From Rhipidocladum racemiflorum (lineage: Eukaryota; Streptophyta; Magnoliopsida; Poales; Poaceae), in contig CM070572.1 in the NCBI GenBank assembly GCA_036346355.1, positions 11,353,001 to 11,417,000 on the forward strand: a stretch of 64,000 nucleotides of DNA, in the 5' to 3' direction. Both the position numbers and the translations under genes were made by a program. The notes under the pieces are model-generated. The model searched no databases. It was not told where the DNA came from and saw only the letters and a list, made by a program, of their open reading frames with translations. Each line of letters starts with the position of its first letter. Position 1 is the first letter of the stretch. Positions 21,129 to 33,055 of the stretch are shown here, one piece after another.

Positions 21129-23228
21129 GCTTCACGCCTTCAGGGCGTTCTGGTTCTGTAGATACGTAACGTACGCACCAGGCAGGCTGGCTGGCGATTG
21201 GCTTGCCGTAGTAACAATAATGACAGAACTTGCATGCAAGTAATGCAACCATCCTTGATCCTTCGATTGTTGGATGGCCCATGTTATTTCTCTGTCCGGG
21301 GTTTAACTCCAACAGTCGTAGTCGTGTACTTTCTTGTGATGAAGTACTCATGTATGGACGTGTAACGTACGGATGTCGGCATGTGGGCTGATGAACGCTC
21401 AACTTCTGAATTGTGATCGATCCAAAATTCCAAATGGAAGCAAGTTACTGAATCCATGTTGGCATTAACAGCTCTGAGTACATGGAGAACTCGTGCATCC
21501 CACCACCACAGGGTACACAGGCCTACAGGCACGTTGCCACGCGCGAACAGAGTCCACCGCCACTACAATGCCCACCTCGGTGAGCGCGGCCGAGCGGCAG
21601 GTCGCTGCCGCCCTCGGCCGACTCGCCCTGTCGCGTGCATGCACCGCCGTTCGTCGTCGTCCACCCGTCAAGCCTTTCTCCCACGCGTCGCCGCCGTTGG
21701 TGACACGTACGGAGCATCTCGCCACCCGTCAGTTCAGCTCTTTCGATACATCAAGGCTAGTTCGCTTGGGCTTTGCCTAGTAGCAGTTTTGGCTGTTATT
21801 CAGTCTGATGCTAGTGTGGTACGCACCAAACTCCCGAGTATGGGGTGTTTCAGGCCCTGGAACTCAGCTAAAACTGCAAGGCTGCATGAAGTTGGGCACG
21901 GGTTTGGAGAACTCAAAAGGTGAGAAAAAAAAAAACCAACTTGAAATCAAACATGATGTTTTTGTTTTTTTGTAACTTTTAGCATAGGACGAATTTGATC
22001 ATGAAATTTTATACGTAGATGTGGTAAGTTGAGATGTACATCCATGATTTTTTTCAGAAATTTTTGAAATTTTTTTATTAGGGTGCACGAAAATTTTAAT
22101 TATACCGGATATGTTGACCAGTTGAAAACAGCGAAGTGCTGTGCCATATTTTTAGACCAAAGGGTGGGGCACCTGGACGGCTGGACCTTGAATCGAAATG
22201 GTGCAAATGTCGCATGTTTTTTTGGCCTCTGTTCCCCCACAGAACAGAGAACTGGGGGCACGGCGGCTGAGCCGTCAGCATCATGAGATTTCTTGCATGG
22301 GAATACTTACACTGAAATTAATCTGCACATATTATTTCCTGCAAATCTGTACACCATTTGCACATGGACGCGGTCGCCAGAAAAGACTTGGAAGCATTGA
22401 CACAGACAGGTGCATTGTACAACGAATCAACCGTGCCACTAGATTATATCAACACGTACTGCTGCTACAATTGTTTTTCCTTTCCACCCAAGGGACCTAC
22501 AATATATACTGCCACGACTATACCTTCACCAAAAAATGGGTAGAAACATGTCTTGTTTAAGAGAGTGCAGAAGAGATGGCCACGAACACGTGAAATAGAA
22601 GGCCGCCACATGGAACTTTCTACGAAAAGATCATCCAAAATTTCCATGTCGCCAACCGTGCCTAATTCATCTGTGCCGCAGGGCAACAGCAGCAGTGTTG
22701 ACACAGGGGTCCATTTCTTTCGTCACAGTAAACAAAAATGGACCGAGTTGACTTGATTAGAACACTTTGATTGGCTTTACAATACTGGATAAGATAGTTG
22801 ACGAAAAACGAAATAAACCAGCCCCGTGCGAAATTTTTCCCAAGACAGCACAGCAGATCACTGACCATGACCATCCGTGCATGCGTTAGGTTGAACAGAC
22901 CACCGAAACCCAAAGTTATCCGAAGTATTTTCTTATAATATAGATATAGATCAACAAGATATTAAAAATAACTAATTATCTCTAATTATTATCTCTAAGT
23001 ACTATATTTAATATATATACGTAGAGAATATCAAGTAAATATGGATATTTATTACGGGTGTAAAGAAAACAGCATACTAATTTATATTAGAACATGAAAT
23101 ATTATACCATATATTTATAGATAACATCATTAAAAATATACACCTTATAAACTTATAAACTTAGATGTAGGTGTACTATATGAGCTTCTTCTCCATCCAT
23201 CCGTGCCAAATTTAGTATGTCTCCTACA
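21129..23228. other. NPF7 3' flank and intergenic DNA
   Basis: The first 100-200 bases after the TAG are probable 3' UTR, with AACAATAATGAC near 21210 as a possible near-upstream poly(A) element. Beyond, 21470-21780 is GC-rich but without a recognisable protein; 22930-23230 is very AT-rich. No gene is supported. Confidence 0.5.
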
Positions 23229-23230
23229 TA

Positions 23231-23460
23231 CTCCCTTCGTTTCTTTTTATAAGGCGTATTTGGTTTCGTTAGGACAAGACTTTGACCAACGATTACTTCA
23301 TTAATATATCATTTATGCAATACAAAATCATAATTATATATAAGTACTATCTGCTAATATCAATTTTGTGTCATAAAAATTATATGCTAATAGAGTAATT
23401 GTTTATCAAAGCCTTGTCCTAACGAAACCAAATACGCCTTATAAAAAGAAACGGAGGGAG
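23231..23460. mobile_element. Stowaway MITE (Tc1/mariner), 230 bp
   Basis: Long inverted termini: CTCCCTTCGTTTCTTTTTAT with AAGGCGTATTTGGTTTCGTTAGGACAAG following, mirrored at the right end by CTTGTCCTAACGAAACC and ACGGAGGGAG. TA target duplication at 23229-23230 and 23461-23462. A textbook grass Stowaway with an AT-rich loop. Confidence 0.95.
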
Positions 23461-24389
23461 TAATTTCCAACCAGTTGCATCTAGAGATACCTAATGAATC
23501 CACCTAATACATTGGCAGATCATACCGACCAAGCCGGATATTTGTTTCCCAGATCACATGCACGATCGATCGATCCCCCATGGCCCCATCGCGGAAGGTA
23601 AAAACGACCATCTCGCTACCTGTTCCAGCCGATCAAGACTCTGGGTGGTGTTGGGCGACTGCTCCAAAATTTCACACGGAGTTGCATGCAGAAAACAATA
23701 ATATCGGCACATAGATCATAGAGCTAGCAGGTCGTGCTACATTGTCCCTGCTTTTGTAATACAAGTAGTCAAATGATGGATCATGCAATAACAGGGTGTT
23801 TTATAGTAGCAACTTGGTGGCACACACAAGTTGCCGCGAATATACCCTGGTGGCTAAAGTGAGACAAACAGAGTATAATACTCGGTGAGGTGTCCGGCTG
23901 CGAAATTGAATTTGTCCACCACATGTGGAGTTTATGTCGAGGAATTAGCCTACGTCAAATCACTCATATCATCCAACCAAAAAAAAACAGCGAGCAATTT
24001 TTTTCCCCTTGTTAGTGCATCTTGTCGCAGGATATTCTAATGCACTGTTGTGTGGGCGTGGGATCCAGACCCGATAATGGATTTCTGACAGAATAATTCG
24101 GCGTTCCAATTTTACTTTGATGCTGGAAAACACATGCCGGTGGATTACCCAAAGGGCAAAGAAGATGATGACTTCCGAGCTTTGATTAACGAGAAAATTG
24201 ATCTTTGCCCGAAGGTACATGGGGCTTTCATAATTTAGGATTCAGTTCCTGGTAATACTCCGTATATTAAAGCAGGGAGGTTTCCGGTCTTCTTCTCCGG
24301 CGTTCGCATTGTTTTTTAGCCAATGTGGTCGCTTCGCGTTACGCAGCATCGTCTGTTCGTGCACCCGTTCATACAGCGTAAATATTTCA

Positions 24390-24545
24390 CCCGCTCAGTT
24401 TGCCGCTAAGGCGCCGCAGCGCGGTGGTAGAGCTCCTCGTTGCGAAGCTAGAGACGCGCCTTCGAGTCTTGGCTGCGCCCACGCACGTGCGGTTTTTGCC
24501 ACGCGACGCGTGGCAAGGTCACGTGGTGCTCGGTTTTTTCAAAAA
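24390..24545 (+). mobile_element. tRNA-derived SINE-like element
   Basis: GTGGTAGAGCTCC resembles a pol III A box, and CCTTCGAGTCTTGG about 45 bases downstream resembles the B box (GGTTCGANTCC). The tRNA-related head is followed by GC-rich and then T-rich sequence. The spacing suits a tRNA-derived SINE; target duplications were not resolved. Confidence 0.5.
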
Positions 24546-25275
24546 GGTCCATGGTATTTATGAAAATTAATCGCAAGTCCTTTTCTTCCAAAAAGATCCC
24601 TAAAAAAACCTGATTTCGATGGTTTTTTCCTAAGATCCCTGAATTTTCTGAAAATTGCATAGATTATGAATTTTGCCGCCTAGCATTTCTAAAATTACGC
24701 ACCAGTCCTTTTCTTCCGGAAAGACCCCTAAAAAACTAATTTTGATTTTTTCCCCCAAAGGCCCCCAAAATTTCGAAAAATTGCATAGATTATGAATTTT
24801 GCCTCTCTTTTGGAAAAGACCCCACAATTACATCTAGATCTCTCTCTTTTTTTGTTAAAAGCCCCCCCCCCCAAGGATCTCATATGTTTCTTCTTGGCGA
24901 AAAGGAACTCGAAAAATTCAAATTTTGCTAGTTTTTCAAGGTAGAAACCCCAGAAATTTGAGAATTACATCCAGGTACATAGATTACTAATTTGGTCAAT
25001 TTCTTTTGGAAAAGACCAAAAAACTAAGAATTACATCTATGTCCTTTTTGCTAAATGATTCCCCAAGAAACCGGATTTCACCGGTTTCTTTGGGAAAAGC
25101 CCTTGAAAATTCTGAAAATTACATAAAATTCGGATTTCACCGATTTCTTTAGTAAAAGCCTCCAGAGATTTCCAAAAATTACATCCAGCTACCTTTATTG
25201 CGAAAAGAGCCCAAAAAGTTTCGAATTTGAACGTTTTTTTTCCTGCAAATGCCCCCGAAAATTTCAAAAATTACT
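24546..25275. repeat. diverged tandem-like A/T-rich repeats
   Basis: A block of recurring phrases, GTCCTTTTCTTCC, AAAGACCCC, GAAAATTGCATAGATTATGAATTTTGCC (24650 and 24780) and AAAATTACATCCAG, at irregular 65-130 base spacing. All short frames here encode repetitive Phe/Lys-rich peptides, so none is a gene. A similar style of sequence recurs at 38780-39470. Confidence 0.55.
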
Positions 25276-25392
25276 TATAGGTACTTTTTTGTCATTGGCA
25301 CGTGTGGGGCCGTAGTGGCTGGCGTGTCGTGCACCGCGTCCGCGCACCTAGTAGCCCAAATGTCATATGGTTTTTAGCAAATCGACGATTTA

Positions 25393-25766
25393 GCGGCTGT
25401 TTGGTTTGTGACCCTAATTAGCTAAACTAAACTTTTGGTATTACCAAAATTAAGGCATGACCAAAACGTTGGTAAAGTATAGATGTTTGGATTGTAACCA
25501 TGCCAATAGCCAAAAAGAGTGCCAAAATCAATGCAATCAGTCACTTTTGACCACGTCAGCAAACAAGGGGGCAACAGCCGTGCCAAAATTTTGGCTACCG
25601 TTTTGCTCACCCACAAAACAGCCAAAGTCTGGGTCCTGATTTTATGGGCGTTACCAAAATAACGAAAGCAACACCAAAGTTTGGTAAGAATCCAAATGGC
25701 TGCCAAAATGTTATGGTAATACCAAAATTTGGTTTGGCCAGTGAGGGCTTCAATCCAAGTAGCCCC
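25393..25766. mobile_element. Tourist-like MITE, 374 bp, long imperfect TIRs
   Basis: The left end GCGGCTGTTTGGTTTGTGACC and the reverse complement of the right end GGGGCTACTTGGATTGAAGCC align for about 50 bases, through a common TTTTGGTATTACC block. TTA (25390-25392) and TTC (25767-25769) are probably a mutated TTA target duplication. Confidence 0.65.
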
Positions 25767-25939
25767 TTCACCTTTTGGACATTTCTAATCTTGTCTTCTT
25801 CCCATTCTTTCTCCTCATCCTCTCTTCTTGTTTTTTTTTCACCGGCCATGGTGGACCCAGGTGACCTCCCAATACAAGTAGCAGTGCACCAAGAGCTTGA
25901 TACGGCAATGTTTGCTAAGTGCTTCGTAACATCAAATGT

Positions 25940-26260
25940 TAAGTACATCTTAGTGAGTTCCTTGCCATTGTCGACCCCAGCGGCGTTGGCAAGTCCATGA
26001 TGCTCCAGATCCTCATCGATCGCCTCCAACTCTCCCCACTGCCTGACCCCTATTCATGTCCATCAACATCGAGGATGTTCATGGCTCCGCCATGGCCCAG
26101 TCATGCGGCTACACGGTGGTTCTTAGCATCCACCCGCTGGTCGCCTGCGGCTCCATCCTCCACGACTGCGCCATCGATGCCCTCTGCTTTCTGGTTTCCG
26201 CTTCCAACCACAACTCCCCCCGCACATCGATACTGTCGAGTTCTCCATTGACTCCATAGA
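25940..26260 (+). pseudogene. ABCG-type ABC transporter nucleotide-binding-domain relic
   Basis: Forward frames give FLAIVDPSGVGKSMMLQILIDRL, a Walker A motif (GPSGxGKST type with D for G and M for T), then after a short gap GYTVVLSIHPLVACGSILHDC, which matches the TVVLSIHQP switch-histidine segment of plant ABCG half-size transporters. The roughly 100 residues that normally separate them, including the ABC signature and Walker B, are missing, and the two pieces lie in different frames. This is a deleted, frameshifted gene relic sitting just right of a MITE. Confidence 0.45.
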
Positions 26261-26299
26261 CACACTCTGCCCCCTTTACCAATGCTAGATAGCACCCAC

Positions 26300-26870
26300 T
26301 AAGCGCATAGGGTGGCGGCCTCATCACTAGCAGTTGCGGCTCATGTGAAAATGCAGCGCTTGGCCTTCATCTAGGCGGCATGGTGCCCAACGAAGATCTC
26401 TGCAATGCGGACATTGACGTGGGCGTCCTCATGGCAACGTGCGCAGCTGGCGGGCCTAATCCTCGGGGCAGGATGGGGAAGAACGGTGCTAGTGGTGGAT
26501 GAGGAGGTATAGGAGGGGGAAGGGCGATATTGCTGTGTGAAGGTTGCTAGGTCGGCTATATGGTCATGGTCGGAGAAAGGAAGCAAGGAAGAAAGGAATA
26601 GAAGAATAGGAATAGTAGATAGACAAAATTGGCATTTATTTGGTAAAAATGCTAATGATCGATCACCTGCTCAACTTTGAGGCATTTAGGCTATTACCAA
26701 GAACTTAGTCCTAAATTATTAAAATCCCATGTAATCTAGGGCAAATAATGAATTTTCTCTTGATTAATCTATTTAGACTCTGGATCCTCATTAGAAACCT
26801 CATAGGAGTCTATTTAGGAAAGTGTCCACATATATATGGAATGGGACATTCCACAACACTCTTTATCTAA
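26300..26870. other. intergenic, no gene seen
   Basis: G-rich sequence (26440-26620) followed by AT-rich sequence. Short open frames are compositional. No repeat edges identified. Confidence 0.45.
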
Positions 26871-26871
26871 T

Positions 26872-27520
26872 ACAGTCGACGATTGGGGAACAGGCCCCCG
26901 CCGAGCTTACTTGTTGAATGAGGGATCAACCTAAGCCCTTTCACCCGGAAGAGCTTTCGTCCAGACGATGCAACGAGGCTCGTGGACACTCATAATATGA
27001 ACACGAAAAATATACTGGTTCGGGCCTCTCGCTGAGGAAAATACAACCCTACTCCAGTGGTTTGTCTTATTGATTGAGTCTCTGCACGGCAGGCCTCTGT
27101 GTGCCTGCGCGTCAGAGATAGTTCCAGGAATCGCCCCTCCCCTCTCTACCGGGGGAGGGGGGTTCATATACAAGATCAATCGGGTAACCCTTTCTAAGTA
27201 CTATAACTATTTTTGGTTATACCGTGTCCGTAACTGAAGCCTTGATTTTCGCCACGTTCCCACTTCGGGTGTAACTACCCTAGATCATAGCGCTTTCATC
27301 GCCACCTTCTTGTTTGTGGGATGGACACGATCTTTGACCATATCCCCAAGTACCCGTATGGTCTTGACTTGGTCTTCTGGTCGTCTCCGGCCGAGCATGA
27401 TCACCCAAAGGCGAGCATGGATGCTCGTGGTTCGAGCAATGGCGCTCCTTGGCGAGCACCAGGTCCCTCGGGGTTTCTCCTTGGGAACATCGTCCGAGGG
27501 TATTCATGGTCGGCTAATGT
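26872..27520 (+). repeat. probable solo LTR, related to the LTR at 62810
   Basis: TCGACGATTGGGGAACAGGC and the following CCGAGCTTACTTGTTGAATG parallel the start of the LTR at 62810-63451, as does ACTGGTTCGGGCCTCTCGC and CCCTACTCCAGTG further in. A GGGGGAGGGG run and a TATACAAG block follow. No internal region adjoins either side, so it is probably a solo or truncated LTR. The right edge is approximate. Confidence 0.65.
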
Positions 27521-27589
27521 TGTCATCAGGGCAGAGCTGTCTTTATGGAAAGTGTTCCAATCCCCGACAAATACTTTTCCAATGTCACG

Positions 27590-28820
27590 CTCATGCTTCA
27601 TTGAAAACTCATTCTAAAAACCCAGTAGGAAAAAATGGACAGGAGAAAAGAGTACATAGCTCGCGTGTCTCATGTCATTGCATATGTTGTCGCATTAAAA
27701 ACCTTCAATTGAGAAAACCCACTTAGGTAAAACTCAATTGAGGGAAAAATGAGTACACCATATCATTCCAAAGATAGTCACGCATGAAATACAAGTATCT
27801 CCCATGAGGACTTCAACTTTGTGAGTACTTTCATACATCTATCTCTCACATGCTTCGACTAATATTAACTATCTTTTAGTAGGGTAAACAATATTTGGTG
27901 TTTATATCTTAACATCATCCTAACACATGATTTGACTAATATTATATACAAATATGAAATGTGACTTGTAAGTTTTAACCAAAATTTTACCATATGCTCT
28001 ATCTACTATAGATGTCAATTGATTGAGTCCTATAGACCGCGTAATCACTCTTACTTCCAGGAGTGTAGTCAATTCATGGAGATCTATACTTTCTCCTACT
28101 TTATTACATTCTTCCTCCTCTATGACCTCTTATTTTGAACATGTGTCTGTTGGATGAACCATACCTCATCTTGGGGATTGTGTCCTTGGTGGCTTTCTCA
28201 ACTAGATAGCTCAATTTCTTTCTTCTTGAAGCAGGGCAACAATAAGTAAGTAGTGTGTTTTATATTTATTTTCCTCTCACATGTAAGGAAGTACACAATC
28301 ATCTGAAAGAATATTGTGAAGAGTCTTCTGTATCATCTCGTCTTCAATGATAGTCATCACACACGCTCTGAGTGTGTTGACTACACATAAGAGATTTAGA
28401 TTGTATGTTGCAATAGACATGTAGTTTGCGCATTCATACTAATCCAACTTTCAAATGCCTTATATTGGACACTCCTCTTCTCAATATACCTCAACCTTCT
28501 CCTTAAGAGCTTCCCACAAATCATATGGGTCTCTCACAAAAGCAAGTTTATGGCACAATTTAGTACAAAGATGATTCCTGAGGCAAATCATAACCCTTGC
28601 CTTTGCTTTGAGGTAGCATGGTTGTGTCTCTCAAGGATATGATACAGTCCTATAGATGTCCAATACAACCTTGCCTCTATCTCATAATAGATTTAGTCAT
28701 AGCAATTGACAGTCAGCATTGGGAACCTCTTCACTTGGTATGATATCTTCCAAACCGTTCATGTTGCCTATCAACAAGTAGGGCAACCATGGCTAACACA
28801 ACAAGTCTACCATTTTGAAA
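27590..28820 (-). repeat. decayed Ty1/copia-related sequence
   Basis: 27590-27760 resembles 44690-44850, the stretch next to a copia 3' LTR (AAAAACCCAGT, GGAGAAAAGAGTACAT, then a TTGTCGCATTAAAAAC-type phrase). Near 28500-28560 the reverse strand reads DLWEALKEK, as in copia gag. Nothing between is recognisable. Called only as debris of a copia element. Confidence 0.4.
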
Positions 28821-28824
28821 TCAT

Positions 28825-30780
28825 GCAAGACAACAGTAACTCAATTTACTAACATAGTATGCATGAACCTACAAATTTACATAATTTTTTATACTTTTTT
28901 ACTAATTTTCTAGACAAAGAATCAATTTCTATTAATTGAAATAGCATAATAATAATTTCTAGTAATAAATAAAGCTTAAAATACTTAAATATAATAACCA
29001 TAAACTTTACATGCTTTAACCAACAAATTTAAACATGCCAAACATCCTAAGACATTAAACTCAAACTTGGGGGTTTCTTGGAAAACTTTTGGCCCTCGAA
29101 CCTAATTTCAATGAACCACGGTCTTATTTGTAATTCTCCAAGATTACATCAGTTTTCTACAAAAGTTTTCCACCATCCAGCGATTTTTGACCCTATGAGG
29201 TTATTATCCAGATCTGACCTACTTCACTCCGGATCCGACCCCCTGTTCTGCCAAAAAACCCATTAGGCTTAATAAACCCAATCGGATTGATTTCAATCCC
29301 AATTGGGATTTCAAACGGCGATATGGCACCTTCTCTTCCTCGTCGTCTCTGGGGAACACCTCGGTGGTCTGGCTTGCATGTTAGCCATGGTGACACGGGT
29401 GGCGAGGCCCCGTCCCTCCATCGTCCATGGCAGTCTCAGCAACAACAGCCCACGTGCACATACGTCGCGCAAGGCGGGCATAGTGACTTTCAATGGCAGC
29501 TTGGTGGCTTTTCTCTGGCCTTACCCTAACTCTTTCAAAGATGGCATGCTGCCTCGTGCTCGTGGAATGGCCACACGGCGATGCGCCCTAAGCTCGGCTC
29601 AACTCAAGCGGTGTTGCATCGCTCGTTCGCCCGTGCATGGCGGTGCCGCGTCGGCAATTCGTTGGCGTTCTCTGTCGGTGGAACATGGCTATAGTGATCC
29701 AAGTGACCTCGTGCTAATGGCATGGAAATAGCGGTAGTTCCAGCGGGGAGTGCGTACAACACGTTGACGGTGACATCCGGCTGCGTCCAGCACACGGCAG
29801 TGACGAAGACAACTTCCAGGGCTCGGCCGGCCTGAAGGATTAACGATGGTGATGTATGTTGTCTCACCACAGATCTCACCCACACTCATGGCACGACAAA
29901 CATGGCCTCTAATGAGCCACGCCACGGTGAGGTCTCAACAACGTTCTAGCATCCTCTCCACAGCGAGGCACACGGCAGCGACACACACATGGCGAGCCCC
30001 TACGCCAGACAAGGACCATGCATAAGACACCACACGACATTGGTCATGCCACGATGCGATCCTACGGCTGATGCATCGATTTGGTGGCATCACGGCGTTG
30101 TCCAATGCTTAGATCTATTCGATGACCATACCAAGGTATGACCTGAAGGCTGATTATACCAAGGCACGATTCAACAACCAAGTATGGCAATACATGGAAT
30201 AACCTTGATCGTGCCAAGGCACGAAATGATTGCCAGTGATTTAGTCGATACTAACCCACCAAAAGTGAGATATCAACCAAATTAGAGGAATAAAAAATTG
30301 GGGGGAGGCCAAATAAATTCGGTAACTGAATCGACCAAGAAAGATCAAGCAACAATCTTTGAAGCGCGAACGACCTTAGTTTGGGAGCACTCTCTAGCTA
30401 ATAGTGTGTAATGTATCAAGATTGTAGTTGACCAATCAAGATCGTATGAACACGAGATCAAAACAAAGAGCCATTATGTAGATCAACAACTCAATGTTTT
30501 TATTGATATTTTTCTAGTGTGTGCACAATGTGTCCTCATGCTTCTATTTATATGTGGGAGAAGAGCGGATTTTCTCTCCTCTTTATTTATATTTTTTGGT
30601 GTGTGTACAATGTGCCTATGTGTTCTCACTTAAATACAAAAAAAATGGAGGAATTTTTAAAGAAGCAAAGAGCTAGATCTTCGACTAATATGTGAAACTT
30701 TTAGATCTAATTAGTGACCTAATAAAATTCAATTTAGAAAAATATCCACATGTGATGTTCTTTCGAGAAGAGCCGTTTAC
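28825..30780. other. intergenic or unclassified repeat DNA
   Basis: AT-rich to 29050, then a GC-rich stretch to about 30100 with short open frames but no recognisable domain, then AT-rich sequence that has the feel of an LTR (for example TATTTATATGTGGGAG near 30547). No gene can be supported. Confidence 0.4.
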
Positions 30781-31429
30781 CCACCAAAGTCTAAGCTTTT
30801 TTTTTGTGACCCCAACACACTATTTTTATTTTCAAATCTAGTTCTCATGCGAACAAATTTACAAAACTCGCTTTGTCCCTGACTACAAAAGCAATGCCAA
30901 ACAACATGTGTCACGTGCTGTGCTCCTCGTAATATAGCACCTAACCAAGGCCGCAGTAGACAAGCTGCCGCATGCTGAGAGCTCGCCAGGTCCTTACTGA
31001 GCAGCCATGCCTCAGTAGGATATCACATGTGATTAATTAGATGAGTGGTTAATTAGGTAAATAATTGATTGATTAATTAAGTGAATATTAAGTTAGTGTG
31101 GTGTTGCCGAGCAATGGCAACTCAGCAGGCTGTTGAATGCGGTGCCAACTAATGGCAGCTCGATAAGTGACACGTGTCAGTTGCCATTGCTTTTATGGTG
31201 AAAGAATAATTAATTTTACAAATTAGTTTGCACTGTGCTAGATTTGAAAAAAAAAAATCTGTCGAGGGAAAAAAATTTGTCTTCCACAAAAACGGTATCC
31301 CGCTGAGCCAAACGCCAGAAAACGCCAATATCTACACTCGATCACCCGGGTTTCTACGACGCGCTCCGGTCCGTCGGATGGGAAGCAACGGACGGACCGC
31401 CGCCCCTGCCCCCGGCGCACGCGAAACAA

Positions 31430-31575
31430 AAGGCGGCACGTGTACAGGGCCAGATTTCCAGGCTAAGTGCGTCCCATCTGGTCCACCGGGCCCACCCGCT
31501 AGTGGGGCACGTGATGGGGGACGGGTGCTCGGGGCGCTTTTAAATAGCGCCTCACCCCATTGGATTCGGAGGCGG
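31430..31575 (+). promoter_or_regulatory. FAD2 core promoter with two G-boxes and TATA
   Basis: Two CACGTG G-boxes at 31437-31442 and 31508-31513 lie upstream of a TATA-like TTTAAATA at 31538-31545 in a GC-rich setting. Transcription would start near 31575. G-boxes of this form bind bZIP/bHLH factors and often mediate ABA or light response; that role here is inference. Confidence 0.6.
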
Positions 31576-31690
31576 CCTCCTCCTCCCCCCTGCATAAACC
31601 ACCGTTAATTCCTCAAGAAAAGGAGGAAAAGGGGAGGGTGCGTGTGTGGTGTCCGCTCGATCCGCCCCCCAGTTCCACCACTCGTCTCAG
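31576..31690 (+). other. FAD2 non-coding leader exon
   Basis: Purine-rich leader ending CACTCGTCTCAG with GTACTC donor at 31691. The matching acceptor is the pyrimidine-rich TTTCTTGTCAGCAG just before the FAD2 ATG, so a 2.7 kb intron (about 31691 to 34364) sits in the 5' UTR. A leader intron immediately before the start codon is an established feature of plant FAD2 genes. Confidence 0.65.
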
Positions 31691-32889
31691 GTACTCGCAT
31701 TAGCCTCCTGCGATTCCTTGTCGTATCACTGTTTCATAGAATGTTTTGATCCGGTGTGAATTGGTGCGGAATCTGTATGTTTTTTCGGGCGCGTTTGGTC
31801 GCCGCGGAGCTCGCCGTCGATCTCACTGCCGGGTATGCGTGGGGGCCTTCCGGTGTAGGTTCTTGCAAAGAAGTTTAAACGAGGTTTTTGTCGTGTTTCC
31901 TGTGAGATCTGTAGGATTTAGCGATTTGTGATATTCAGATATTTCTGTGCATTTGGGGTTCTGATCTGTGTTCCTCTGTCGTTACCACTCGTTTTAGGAA
32001 CCTGAAATGCCCACCTTTAGGCACATCCTTTTCGCAATTCCCTTTAATTTTGTTGGGAAAGCTGCTACCTTTACATTTTTTTTATCCCCCAAAGCCTCTT
32101 CCTTTCGGCTGCTCTGAAGTTTGCGTCCCTCCATGTTGGAATTCGACCGTAAATTGCTTTGGTTGCTAATTCCTCGTTTTTTTTACCCTTATGGTGAGCA
32201 TCGAGGTGCCTTCGATGACGATACACGCCAATTGTCCTTTCAGAAATGGTAAACGAGCATTTGGAAAGAGGCAAGTTGCTGCTGTGGTCGTTTTGCGGAC
32301 ATAAAACATCTCTTTTCCAATGGAACCTAACCGGCAGAGGCATATGCTTCTCGTGCTCTAGTGGTTGAAATACTAACATAAGAAGAAAGAAAAGAAAGAG
32401 AAGGAAGGCCGTTCCTTTCACATCTCACTCGCGCGCTGCGGTTCTGTGAGCCGGCCAGCCGGGGACGGCGGCGGCGGCAGCGGCTGCTCGTGCGCGGGGT
32501 GGGTGCTTGACCTAGAAAAAAAAGGCATCGTGATCCACGACGCGCCGCCGTCAGATTCTTTTCCCGGTGCTTGGGCGGTGGCGATCGTGCGTACTCAGGA
32601 CACGGCTGTGTCCGCGCAGAAGGTACAAACTGCAGGGGTCACAGCCTGCAAAGTCGGCAGGTTGGCTCCGGATTCCAGGCCCACATGATGACCGTTTCAC
32701 CCATTCTTTATCTCAGCCATTTCCAGCCATACATAACATAGTGGGACACGCACAAGGGTACAAAGGCGTAGATCTCTCGTATTTTTTCCCTTCAAAAATA
32801 GCTCCCTGTATATCTGGTAGCGCAAAAGGTGATTGGCCGAGCGGCAGCGAGGACGACCGCATGTGGGTGGGTGGGCGAGAGTGCGCGGA

Positions 32890-33055
32890 AGGTACAGCAA
32901 CTTGGTGGCCCAGTCGGCTTCTGTACATCCATCCTCCTTCGCTATCCGTCCTCCTTAGCTATCGGACCTTGAAAAGGGTAACTTGGTGGCCTCGGCTTCT
33001 GCGTTCCCGCGCTGATCACGTCCTCCTTCGCTATCGGACCGTGAAAAGGGTATTT
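32890..33055. repeat. imperfect duplication inside the FAD2 leader intron
   Basis: Two related stretches contain AACTTGGTGGCC, CGGCTTCTG, GTCCTCCTTCGCTATCGGACC and GTGAAAAGGGTA in the same order, about 100 bases apart. No coding potential. Confidence 0.6.

Noticed and set aside
20348..21169. 273-codon forward and 174-codon reverse frames over the last NPF7 exon
   Set aside because: Shadow frames of the transporter; no domain and extreme Gly/Arg/Val/His composition.
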